From a candidate division BRC1 bacterium ADurb.Bin183 (GTDB taxonomy: Bacteria > Sumerlaeota > Sumerlaeia > MWCT01), in contig MWCT01000006.1 of NCBI GenBank assembly GCA_002070185.1, positions 129,001 through 193,000 on the forward strand: DNA of 64,000 bases, in the 5' to 3' direction. A program made the translations under genes and the position numbers. Of this stretch, positions 18,389 to 26,437 are shown piece by piece (position 1 is the first letter of the stretch; each line of letters opens with the position of its first letter). The notes beneath the pieces are model-generated. The model saw only the letters and a program-made list of their open reading frames with translations. It made no database searches and had not been told where the DNA came from.

Positions 18389-18404
18389 GTTTAATAGATT
18401 AAAC
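18389..18404. promoter_or_regulatory. Perfect palindrome upstream of the metallothionein-like gene
   Basis: GTTTAAT-AG-ATTAAAC is a seven-base perfect inverted repeat with a two-base centre, 35 bases before the ATG of the Met/Cys-rich gene. It may be an operator or part of the ECF-dependent promoter. A nearby TTAAAC (18381-18386) repeats one half. AT-rich palindromes can arise by chance. Confidence 0.3.
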
Positions 18405-18438
18405 GTTCGCTAAATTTAAAAACAAAGGAGAATGAAAA

Positions 18439-18966
18439 ATGAAGAACAAATGGATCGCAATCGCGAGCATGCTGATTATCGCCGCCGTGGGACTTAGCCT
18501 TGCCGTTTTTGCCGAAGAGGCCGGCACAAAAGCCGATACTACCAAAGGAGCCCCTTGCCAAAATTTCGTAAACAAAGGCAGAATGGGCAAAGGTCCCGGC
18601 ATGGGAAAAGGTATGGGTATGGGCATGTGCATGGGCAAAATGAAAGCCGAAATGCTGGAAAAAGTCAAAATCAATATCGTTCATGAAGATAATGCCGTGG
18701 TCATTAAAATGTCTTCCGATGACCCCGAAACACTCAACGCCCTGAAAGCGCAATACGCCGCAGGCGAAGATATCAAAGGTCCCGCAGCCATGTGTTTGAT
18801 TAAGGCGCCGGAAGCCTGCGCATGCCCCTGCCCAAAGGAAAAATGCCAGAAAGAAGGCAAATGTGTCTGCGCTGAAGCATGCAAAAAATCATGCGGTGCG
18901 TCATGCGCAACCGCAAAGGAAGGCAATGCCGAATCCGCCGAAGAACCCGCCGACGACTCTGAATAA
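18439..18966 (+). CDS. Secreted Met/Cys-rich, metallothionein-like protein
   Basis: A 175-residue protein with a signal peptide (1-25, cut likely after AVFA). Residues 49-72 form a Gly-Met-Lys segment with eight Met (GMGKGMGMGMCMGKM), like copper-binding methionine motifs. A short middle domain follows (about 73-118). Residues 127-156 hold nine Cys with C-x-C, C-x3-C and C-x4/5-C spacing (CACPC, CVC, ACKKSC), like a metallothionein, and the tail is acidic. It lies 101 bases after the CnrX-like gene behind its own good GGAG site and is probably part of the same regulon. An extracytoplasmic metal-binding or storage role is inferred. I know of no named family with this exact layout. Confidence 0.7.
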   Translation: MKNKWIAIASMLIIAAVGLSLAVFAEEAGTKADTTKGAPCQNFVNKGRMGKGPGMGKGMGMGMCMGKMKAEMLEKVKINIVHEDNAVVIKMSSDDPETLNALKAQYAAGEDIKGPAAMCLIKAPEACACPCPKEKCQKEGKCVCAEACKKSCGASCATAKEGNAESAEEPADDSE

Positions 18967-19004
18967 AAATAACCTTGTTTGCACATAGTTAACATATTTC
19001 CATC

Positions 19005-19039
19005 AAGCGGCTGGATTTTTTCAGCCGCTTTTTTTTTTG
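19005..19039 (+). terminator. Rho-independent terminator after the metal-response cluster
   Basis: AAGCGGCTG (19005-19013) pairs perfectly with CAGCCGCTT (19022-19030) around an eight-base loop and runs into a stretch of ten T. It lies 39 bases after the stop codon of the Met/Cys-rich gene and separates that cluster from lysS. Confidence 0.9.
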
Positions 19040-19163
19040 TCAAAACCCTCCGCGCCGCCTTTTGCTTCTTGACACCCCTCCTTGATTCTTTTTAGCCTCC
19101 TTCGAATTTATTTTACATAAAACACGTAAAAAGATACATACGGTTTTTCTGAAAGGACAAAAC

Positions 19164-20681
19164 ATGCTTGAACGCTCGGAACTGATACAAAACAGATATA
19201 ACAAAGTGGACGCCCTGCGGCAAAAAGGGATAAACCCCTATATCAACCGATTTGACCCAACCCACAGCAGCCAGAGCATCCTTGACAATGCCGATGCGCT
19301 CATAACCTCCGAACAAAAAGTTGTCATCGCCGGTCGCGTCCTAACCATCCGCTCCTTTGGCAAAGCGGCATTCTTTCACGTCATGGATGGCAGCGGCAAG
19401 ATTCAGGCATTCATCAAGAGCGGGATGCTTCCCGATGAAGACTTCGCCCTCTTTAAAGAAATCTTGGATTCCGGCGATATAGTCGGAATCGAAGGCATAG
19501 TCTTCCGCACCAAAACGGGCGAAATCACCGTCCTTGCCCAGCGTCTTTTCCTACTCACTAAAAGCGTTCGCCCGCTGCCTGAAAAATGGCACGGACTTCG
19601 AGACACAGATAAACGCTATCGCCAACGCTATGTTGATCTTATAGTCAATGAGGATGTCCATAAAACCTTTGAAACCCGAAGCCGCATCATCAGCTCCTGC
19701 CGCCGCTATCTGGATGAGCGCGGCTACATGGAAGTGGAAACGCCCATGATGCAGCCCATTTACGGCGGCGCGCTGGCGCGTCCCTTCGTCACACATCATA
19801 ACACACTCGATATGGACCTCTTCCTGCGCATCGCCCCCGAATTATACCTCAAGCGGCTCCTTGTCGGCGGATTCGAAAAGGTCTATGAAATCAACCGAAA
19901 CTTCCGCAATGAAGGCATCTCTATCCGCCACAACCCAGAATTCACCATGCTCGAACTCTACACAGCATACTGGGATTACAAAAATACAGCCGAATTGCTC
20001 GAAGAAATGATTCGAACCATCGCGCAAGATGTCCTCGGCGATACAAAATTCATCTATCAGGGCGATGAGATTGACCTCGCCCCCGCCAATGGTTGGAAGC
20101 GGCTGACCATGCTCGAGGCAATCAAAGCCGAAACTGGGCATGACCTTCATTGGGATGAACCCGCCAACGCTATCCGCCTTAAAATCGGTCATCTCATTGA
20201 AGCCCCCGAAGGCAAAGTCAAAGACTTGAGCGCAGCGGATTTAATTATCGAACTATTTGAACAAAAAGTCGAACCCGCGCTCATCCAGCCGACCTTTATC
20301 ATGGAATTCCCAAAGTCGAAGAGCCCGCTCGCAAAAACCAAACCGGATGACCCTCTTGTCGCGGAACGTTTTGAACTCTTCATGGGCAAACTCGAAATCG
20401 CCAATGCCTATTCCGAATTAAACGACCCGGCTGAACAGCTCCTCCGTTTTCAAGAGCAGGCGCGCAGACGCGCCGCAGGCGATTCGGAGGCTATGTGCAT
20501 TGACGAAGATTATGTGCGCGCCCTCGAACACGGAATGCCGCCAGCCAGCGGTCTCGGCGTCGGCATGGATCGCGTCGCCATGCTCTTTACAGATTCTTAC
20601 TCCGTGCGCGACGTTATCTTATTCCCGACCCTTCGTCCAGAAACAGGACAACCTTCCAGCGACGAGGCAGAAGATGAGTGA
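19164..20681 (+). CDS. lysS: Lysyl-tRNA synthetase, class II
   Basis: A 505-residue class II LysRS. An N-terminal OB-fold anticodon-binding domain (about 55-150, with KAAFFHVMDGSGKIQAFIK) is followed by the class II core: motif 1 region VETPMMQPIYGGALARPF, motif 2 NRNFRNEGISIRHNPEFTMLELY and motif 3 GLGVGMDRVAMLFTDS. Length and order are normal. AAAGGA lies eight bases before the ATG. Its last eight bases overlap the start of a DNA methyltransferase gene, and three more genes follow closely on the same strand. Confidence 0.97.
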   Translation: MLERSELIQNRYNKVDALRQKGINPYINRFDPTHSSQSILDNADALITSEQKVVIAGRVLTIRSFGKAAFFHVMDGSGKIQAFIKSGMLPDEDFALFKEILDSGDIVGIEGIVFRTKTGEITVLAQRLFLLTKSVRPLPEKWHGLRDTDKRYRQRYVDLIVNEDVHKTFETRSRIISSCRRYLDERGYMEVETPMMQPIYGGALARPFVTHHNTLDMDLFLRIAPELYLKRLLVGGFEKVYEINRNFRNEGISIRHNPEFTMLELYTAYWDYKNTAELLEEMIRTIAQDVLGDTKFIYQGDEIDLAPANGWKRLTMLEAIKAETGHDLHWDEPANAIRLKIGHLIEAPEGKVKDLSAADLIIELFEQKVEPALIQPTFIMEFPKSKSPLAKTKPDDPLVAERFELFMGKLEIANAYSELNDPAEQLLRFQEQARRRAAGDSEAMCIDEDYVRALEHGMPPASGLGVGMDRVAMLFTDSYSVRDVILFPTLRPETGQPSSDEAEDE

Positions 20682-21645
20682 GCGGGGTTTGTTTTATAAC
20701 GAAGACTGCATCGAAGGGTGCCGCAGGCGCATTCCCGATGCCTCTGTTGACCTGATAATCACCGATCCCCCATACGGCATCGAAGGCGATAAATTGCACC
20801 GGCATTACAACCGAAAAGAAGAGTATGTCCTCGAAGGCTATATCGAAGTCCCCGCAAAAAAATACCCCGAATTCACCCGCGCATGGATTTCAGAAGCCGC
20901 GCGCATCCTCCGACCGGGCGGAACCATCTACGTCGTTTCCGGCTATACAAACCTTATTCACATTATCAGCGCGCTCCAAAATGCCAGCCTCAAAGAAGTC
21001 AACCACATCATCTGGAAATATAACTTTGGCATCTTCACCCGCAAAAAATTTATCTCCGCGCACTATCACATACTTTATTACATCAAACCCGGAGGCAATG
21101 TCACATTCAACACCGAGTGCCGTTACGGTCTTGCGGAAAAAGGAAAACACGATAGCTCGCCAAATTATCGCGACCGAGAAGATGTCTGGATTATCAATCG
21201 AGAAAATAAACCCGGACGCGCAAAAAATAAAAATGAACTCCCGACCGAACTCCTGATAAAAATGATACAATACAGTTCTAATGAAGGGGATTTGATTTGC
21301 GACCTTTTCCTCGGCGGATTTTCCACAGCCCGCGCAGCTCTTGGGTTGAATCGCCGCCCGCTCGGTTTTGAATTAAGCAAGACCGCCTTTGAGCACGGCG
21401 TTCAATCCATGAAAAAAATCGAGCCCGGCTATCTTCTGCGCGAACTGCGCAGTCCCATTATACGAAATCTGCCCAATCAAGGCAGAGAGTGGACGGATGC
21501 CGATAAAGACTATTTAACCGCACGATTTAGAGAGTTGCAAATGTCCGGAAAAACTAAAAAAATGTCCCTTGAAATACTCTCCCATGAACTGGGACGCGGC
21601 AAGTGGTCGTTGATTAAAGCCCTTGATAGTTTGCCTTTGAGGTGA
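20674..21645 (+). CDS. Orphan DNA (adenine-N6 or cytosine-N4) methyltransferase, beta class, with C-terminal Myb-like segment
   Basis: The ATG at 20674 overlaps the lysS stop and follows a GAGG site; upstream in-frame sequence is the shadow of lysS. The 323-residue protein has the catalytic DPPY (31-34) before the SAM-binding FLGGFSTA (212-219), the motif order of beta-class amino-methyltransferases. Residues about 270-323 (EWTDADKDYLTARF, then LSHELGRGKWSLIKAL) look like a Myb/SANT-type helix-turn-helix that could add DNA contacts. There is no restriction enzyme gene nearby, so this looks like a solitary methyltransferase, possibly regulatory. Target sequence unknown. Confidence 0.85.
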   Translation: MSERGLFYNEDCIEGCRRRIPDASVDLIITDPPYGIEGDKLHRHYNRKEEYVLEGYIEVPAKKYPEFTRAWISEAARILRPGGTIYVVSGYTNLIHIISALQNASLKEVNHIIWKYNFGIFTRKKFISAHYHILYYIKPGGNVTFNTECRYGLAEKGKHDSSPNYRDREDVWIINRENKPGRAKNKNELPTELLIKMIQYSSNEGDLICDLFLGGFSTARAALGLNRRPLGFELSKTAFEHGVQSMKKIEPGYLLRELRSPIIRNLPNQGREWTDADKDYLTARFRELQMSGKTKKMSLEILSHELGRGKWSLIKALDSLPLR

Positions 21646-21649
21646 ATAA

Positions 21650-22867
21650 GTGCTGTTCGAAAGTTTCATTAGCAAGCGATACCTTTTCTCAAAAGAACAT
21701 AAAGCGCTTGTCTCTATCATCACAATCATCTCCATTCTCGGAGTGATGGTCGGCGTCGCGGCGCTCATCACAGTCATCGCCGTCATGGACGGATTCGATG
21801 CCACGCTGGTCAAAAAAATGACAGGCACTTATTCCCATCTCGAAATCTATCCGCCGTATCAAGGCGGAATGAGAAACGTTGAAGAACTTGTCGAAAAAAT
21901 TGAAAAAGAACGGGGAGTGGTTGCCGCTGCTCCGCTTATTCGCCGGCAGGCGTTTCTTCAACAAACCACTGGCATCGAAACCCAAAAACTTGGCGCCATG
22001 CTTATGGGCGTTAACCCCGATAAAGAGCGCAAAGTCACAACAGGTCTTGACAATATCATCCGCGGCAAAGGCACGCTCGTTTTTCGCGAGGTCATCCTCG
22101 GCAGCGAACTCGCCAACCGTCTGGGCGTTGACCCCAACGACCCCGAGCGCAACACGCTTTATGCCATCAGCAAACTTGTCAAAACCCCTAACGGTCCTTG
22201 GGCAAAAATCAACCAGCTCAAAGTGAGCGGCGTTTTCAAATCCGGCTTGTATGACGTGGATGCCAACTTTGCTTTTGTCAGCATTGAAACCATACAACAC
22301 CTTTTCCTCATCGAAGAACAAGCTGACCTTATCCATGTCCGAGTCGAAGACCCCGCGCGCGTCTCGAGCTATGCCGCCGCCGTAGAAAAAGTAATACCGC
22401 CTTTTTTCATGATGCGCACATGGAAGGAACTCAGCCCCGATTTCTTTTTCGCCCTCAAACTTGAAAAAGTGGTTATGTTCATTATCCTGCTTCTGATAGT
22501 CGTCGTCGCCTCGTTCAATATCATCGGCACGCTCATCATGGTCACAACACAAAAAACCCGCGAAATCGGAATCTTAAAATCCATGGGAGCATCCAGCCGC
22601 AGCATCAAACGCATCTTCCTTATGCACGGCATCACCATCGGCGTCATCGGCACAGGCATGGGAGTTCTATTTGGCATGGCGCTCTGCTTTATCCTCCAAA
22701 AAATAGAATACGGACTGCCCCCCGCCGTTTACGGCATCCAGACCCTGCCCGTCCTCATCAAACCCGCAACCGTGTTGATTATCGTTGTCTGCAGTTTTTT
22801 ACTATGCGTTGTGGCGGCGGTGCAGGCATCCCGCATGGATCCCGTGGAGGCGCTGCGGTATGAATAA
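21650..22867 (+). CDS. lolC: Lipoprotein-releasing ABC transporter permease (LolC/LolE family)
   Basis: A 405-residue permease with one N-terminal membrane segment (ISILGVMVGVAALITVIAVMDGF), a large periplasmic domain and three C-terminal membrane segments with TQKTREIGILKSMGAS, the FtsX/LolC coupling region. It begins with a GTG behind TTTGAGG. It overlaps lolD by eight bases. LolCDE extracts lipoproteins from the inner membrane for transfer to LolA. Only one permease gene is present, so this may be a homodimeric LolF-like system; LolA and LolB are not in the window. The distinction between lolC, lolE and lolF cannot be made by eye. Confidence 0.9.
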   Translation: MLFESFISKRYLFSKEHKALVSIITIISILGVMVGVAALITVIAVMDGFDATLVKKMTGTYSHLEIYPPYQGGMRNVEELVEKIEKERGVVAAAPLIRRQAFLQQTTGIETQKLGAMLMGVNPDKERKVTTGLDNIIRGKGTLVFREVILGSELANRLGVDPNDPERNTLYAISKLVKTPNGPWAKINQLKVSGVFKSGLYDVDANFAFVSIETIQHLFLIEEQADLIHVRVEDPARVSSYAAAVEKVIPPFFMMRTWKELSPDFFFALKLEKVVMFIILLLIVVVASFNIIGTLIMVTTQKTREIGILKSMGASSRSIKRIFLMHGITIGVIGTGMGVLFGMALCFILQKIEYGLPPAVYGIQTLPVLIKPATVLIIVVCSFLLCVVAAVQASRMDPVEALRYE

Positions 22868-23609
22868 ACTCCTTGCGGCAAAAAATATTCAGAAGAGCTA
22901 CAAAAGCGGCGGGAAGACGATTCATATCCTGCGCGGCGTGAATATTGAACTCCGCAAAGGTGAGTCGCAGGCAATTATCGGCGCTTCGGGCGCCGGCAAA
23001 AGCACATTCCTCCATCTCCTTGGCGCCCTTGACCGCCCCGATGAGGGAACCATCATATTGGACGGCTCGGATTATCAGAAAATGAGCGAACCCGAATTGG
23101 CATCCCTTCGCAATCGCCGCATCGGTTTCATCTACCAATTCCATCATCTCCTCCCCGAATTTAGCGCCCTCGAAAACGTCATGATTCCAGGAATCATTCA
23201 AGGCGGCGCGCAAATAAAATCGCCCTCGGATTTGATTTCTTATATCTGGCGAATTTTCCGACCAACCATCAAAGCAAATCTCTTTGCAGACCTGCGCGCC
23301 CGCGCTGAAAATCTTCTTGCGGAATTGGGACTCGCCGAGCGCACAACCCACCGCCCTGCAAAACTCTCCGGCGGAGAACAGCAACGCGTCGCCCTTGCGC
23401 GCGCCCTTATCAACAACCCCGATATCGTTTTGGCGGATGAACCGACCGGCAACCTTGACCTTTCCACCGGCGACAAAGTCCTTGAGGTTATTCTACAAAA
23501 CACAGTCGGCAAAGGCAAAAGCCTCATCCTTGTCACACACAATCCAGATCTCGCCGCCCGACTCGGCGGCATCCACCTTCTCAAAAACGGCATCTTGCAA
23601 AGGCAATAA
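22860..23609 (+). CDS. lolD: Lipoprotein-releasing ABC transporter ATP-binding protein LolD
   Basis: The ATG at 22860 overlaps the permease stop. The 249-residue ATPase has Walker A GASGAGKS (41-48), the Q-loop region IGFIYQFHHLLPEFSALENVMIP typical of LolD/MacB ATPases, the signature LSGGEQQR and Walker B DIVLADEPTGNLD. It is about 20 residues longer than usual because of an insert after the Q-loop (around IIQGGAQIKSPSDLISYIW). It powers the adjacent permease. Confidence 0.93.
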   Translation: MNKLLAAKNIQKSYKSGGKTIHILRGVNIELRKGESQAIIGASGAGKSTFLHLLGALDRPDEGTIILDGSDYQKMSEPELASLRNRRIGFIYQFHHLLPEFSALENVMIPGIIQGGAQIKSPSDLISYIWRIFRPTIKANLFADLRARAENLLAELGLAERTTHRPAKLSGGEQQRVALARALINNPDIVLADEPTGNLDLSTGDKVLEVILQNTVGKGKSLILVTHNPDLAARLGGIHLLKNGILQRQ

Positions 23610-23630
23610 ATCTCTCATGAGGTTTCAAAG

Positions 23631-24917
23631 ATGAATACATTACCCCGCAAAATATGTTTCCATTTTATCCTCTTCGCCGTTGGAGTGTTCTCAGTAGTCG
23701 CGCGTCGAGCGCAATTAGATGAAATGACCCTGCCCCTGCTTTCGGATGGCGCGGAAAGAGTCTGCCTTTCCCTTCGCGTTCTGGCGGAAAGAACAATAAC
23801 GGCGATTAAAGAAAATCGTTCGATTCCCAGCGAATGCGCCAACCTTTCCGGCATCGGATTTCTGGAAGGATTTGTCATACCAGACGAAGAGGAGGATATT
23901 ATTCTCATCGGACAACGCTCCAAGACCCGCCCGCCCCTTCGCCTTGACGACCTAATTGTCAACATGCGCGCCATCAGCCAGACCGCTTACCCTTATTGTT
24001 CCCTCGATCCTCGAAACGAAGACACTAAAAAACTTCAAGCCCTCTTTACCGAAACACGCCGCGCAGAATCGCCGTCTGATATGCAATCCTTTTTCGAGCG
24101 CGTCCAAGAGACTGTGGGACCCCAGCAGGTCGTTATCGGCGGCGTCCCAAGAGAATCGAGGCACGCCCATGTCATGATTGACGCCGATTACCACATGAAA
24201 AAAGTCTCACAGGGGCGCATCCAGCTCCCCAATGTGAGTTCCTACCTTGACCGTTCTCTCGACGAGGCAAAAAAAGACATCATCAAAAACAGACGCGTAC
24301 TCGGTTCCAGCATCAGCATGGCGCGTTTCTGGTTTCACCTTGCCGCCGATAGCCCAACCTTCCAAAAAGACGAAGGAACCGTCTTGCTTGAAAATTGCGA
24401 TGTGGTAGTCCTGACCGAAAAACAAGCGGCAAATAAATCAGGCGAACGCCGCGACGTCGGCGAGGATGATCCAATTGCCAAAGCATTTGCGGAAAACCTA
24501 TCTCAGGAACTCCCAAGCCTGACTCTGATTGTTCCTATCTATGCTGAATTGGAAAACCTCTTTCGCTTGCGCGCCCTTTTGCTTGCAATGAATGAGAGCA
24601 TACATATCCCATCTGGGAAATTTCGATTCGCCACCTACCTGAAGGATTACGTTTATCAGGATGAACGCCCCATGCCCGACAGCCTTGACGGTCTAGCTAA
24701 TTCAAGGCAATGGAAGCATTCATTCATGGAAGGAAATATCAGGTATGAACTCGCGCTTTATCCCATCATTTGCGGGGGCGTTGGGATGGATATGAAAATT
24801 TCCGAAAAGAATTTCATCGCGCCCAGACAAACGCGGGAAAACACACTGCGTAAAAAGGTGATGGATAAAAGACCCGCGCGTAATTCGCTTTCGTGGACTC
24901 TTCCCGCCGCCCTTTGA
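23631..24917 (+). CDS. Exported protein of unknown function, DUF1598-like
   Basis: A 428-residue protein with an N-terminal hydrophobic segment (about 8-25). The central block VVIGGVPRESRHAHVMIDADYHMKKV followed by RFWF and a long C-terminal domain resembles the planctomycete DUF1598 family, whose members carry a comparable ADYxMKR motif; this is from memory. No catalytic motif is evident. It starts 21 bases after lolD on the same strand, so it may be cotranscribed with the lipoprotein export genes, but the protein itself has no lipobox. Function unknown. Confidence 0.6.
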   Translation: MNTLPRKICFHFILFAVGVFSVVARRAQLDEMTLPLLSDGAERVCLSLRVLAERTITAIKENRSIPSECANLSGIGFLEGFVIPDEEEDIILIGQRSKTRPPLRLDDLIVNMRAISQTAYPYCSLDPRNEDTKKLQALFTETRRAESPSDMQSFFERVQETVGPQQVVIGGVPRESRHAHVMIDADYHMKKVSQGRIQLPNVSSYLDRSLDEAKKDIIKNRRVLGSSISMARFWFHLAADSPTFQKDEGTVLLENCDVVVLTEKQAANKSGERRDVGEDDPIAKAFAENLSQELPSLTLIVPIYAELENLFRLRALLLAMNESIHIPSGKFRFATYLKDYVYQDERPMPDSLDGLANSRQWKHSFMEGNIRYELALYPIICGGVGMDMKISEKNFIAPRQTRENTLRKKVMDKRPARNSLSWTLPAAL

Positions 24918-24928
24918 TTTGGGCAGAA

Positions 24929-26302
24929 TTATCGGCAGCGCCGCAAAATGTCCCAATACGCCCCGCGATGCCCTGCTCGAATGGCGTTCACAAGCACATC
25001 ATTGGCGTTGTAATTATAATTCTTTTCCGCCTTAGAAGGGTCATGAAATAAAAAACGCTCATCGCCTCCTATAAGCTCATCAAGAAGCGGGAAAATAATC
25101 TGCTCTACATTAGGTTCAATATAAAAATCGGGGCATGACCGTTGCCCGTTATTTGACGCCCATTGATGAATCTTTGTTCCCGGATAGATGCGGACGCCCA
25201 CCGTTACGCCAACTGCGTCCGCTCCGGAAAATTTCATCAAATCAATCGTCCGTTTAAGACTCTCGCGCGATTCACCCGGCGCGCCCAAAAGCAGATCCAT
25301 CATTGTTGTGATGCCCGCGTCTCGGCACGCCCGAACAGCGCTGATGATATCATCAGGCGTAAAGTCGCGCCCTAGACTTTTCAGCATCTCCGCATCGCCG
25401 CTGTCCACGCCAAAGTTGATCCCAACGCATCCCGCGCGCCTCATCAGCCGCGCCAACTCGCGTGAAAAAGGGACAGCGGTACAATAGGCATACCAACGCA
25501 GCGAATCCCCCATTTGCCTGCGAAGGATTTCTTGGCAAATCTCGATGGCGTGCAGTTCAGGATAATTGAATTCCGCATCGCATGTATGAAGATGGTCTAT
25601 TCCCTGAATGAGAAGATTTTCAATTTCATCAACCACATCTTTGGCTGGACGGACCCTGATATTTTTACCTTTTGCCAGCGGGTCTGCGCAATAAATGCAA
25701 GCGCGGGAGCAACCCCTTTTTGTTTCAAAGCCAGCCTGACCCCCTTCCTTGAAATATCGGCGATTGTCAAACCATCTCCGGCGCATAGTCGGCAGCGCGT
25801 CCAACGACGGCATGATGGGCGGATTGCGATGAAACGCCCCGTCCTTTTTGTAAATCAAATTCGGCAAATTCCGCCATTCCCTGCCTGATGATATCTCTCT
25901 GGCAAGCATCGGCATCACAAATTCACCCTCGCCCCAGATACCCGCATCCGCTCCTGATGATTCCAAAGATGTCTCAGGCATGGTCGAAAATCCCACGCCC
26001 CCCGCAACAATTACCCCTTTCGAGCGCCGGCGTATCTCGGAAACAATCTCTGAAAAATCGGGGAGAAATGACACGCGGCTTGTGAAAGAGCAATCATCGG
26101 TATTGCGGAGTGTTGCGCCGATGAGCGGAAATTCCATTGAATCAAAAAATCGAGCGGCAGCCCCCCGCCAATCCTCTTCCCAGCATAAATCAAGGATGTA
26201 AGGCATGAACCCCGCCGCGGCAAGCGACTCTGCAACATACTCCAACCCGATGGGCGCAATCGGCGGCTTGATCCGATTCGTATTCACAAGCGCGATCTCC
26301 AT
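24929..26302 (-). CDS. B12-binding domain radical SAM protein
   Basis: The 457-residue protein has an N-terminal cobalamin-binding-type domain (MEIALVNTNRIKPPIAPIGLEYVAESL is the usual start; VIVAGGVGFSTMPE follows) and a radical SAM core with the 4Fe-4S motif CSRACIYC, which is C-x3-C-x2-C. FGVDSGDAEMLKSLGR and MDLLLGAPGES are typical later strands. The start ATG has AGAGGA six bases upstream. Such proteins do methyl transfers or rearrangements in secondary metabolism, lipid or cofactor pathways; the substrate is not predictable. Its gene lies downstream of xylB on the same strand with a 135-base gap. Confidence 0.88.
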   Translation of the reverse strand: MEIALVNTNRIKPPIAPIGLEYVAESLAAAGFMPYILDLCWEEDWRGAAARFFDSMEFPLIGATLRNTDDCSFTSRVSFLPDFSEIVSEIRRRSKGVIVAGGVGFSTMPETSLESSGADAGIWGEGEFVMPMLAREISSGREWRNLPNLIYKKDGAFHRNPPIMPSLDALPTMRRRWFDNRRYFKEGGQAGFETKRGCSRACIYCADPLAKGKNIRVRPAKDVVDEIENLLIQGIDHLHTCDAEFNYPELHAIEICQEILRRQMGDSLRWYAYCTAVPFSRELARLMRRAGCVGINFGVDSGDAEMLKSLGRDFTPDDIISAVRACRDAGITTMMDLLLGAPGESRESLKRTIDLMKFSGADAVGVTVGVRIYPGTKIHQWASNNGQRSCPDFYIEPNVEQIIFPLLDELIGGDERFLFHDPSKAEKNYNYNANDVLVNAIRAGHRGAYWDILRRCR

Positions 26303-26437
26303 AATAAATCCTCTTTCTTCTTTTTACTTTAACCATATAAAGGCAAAAACCTCGGCGCAGCAATACTTTCCGCGCTGAATTTCCCCCTTCTAAATGCGGC
26401 GATTTATCTGGAAATAACCTCCATGATTTTACTTAAT

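Noticed and set aside
20674-21645. Restriction-modification system
   Set aside because: Neighbouring genes are lysS and lolC/E; no endonuclease or specificity subunit is present.
21689-22552. Minus-strand frame of 287 codons
   Set aside because: It lies antisense to the lolC/E gene, has Asp/His-rich composition typical of a shadow frame, no ribosome-binding site and no recognisable domain.
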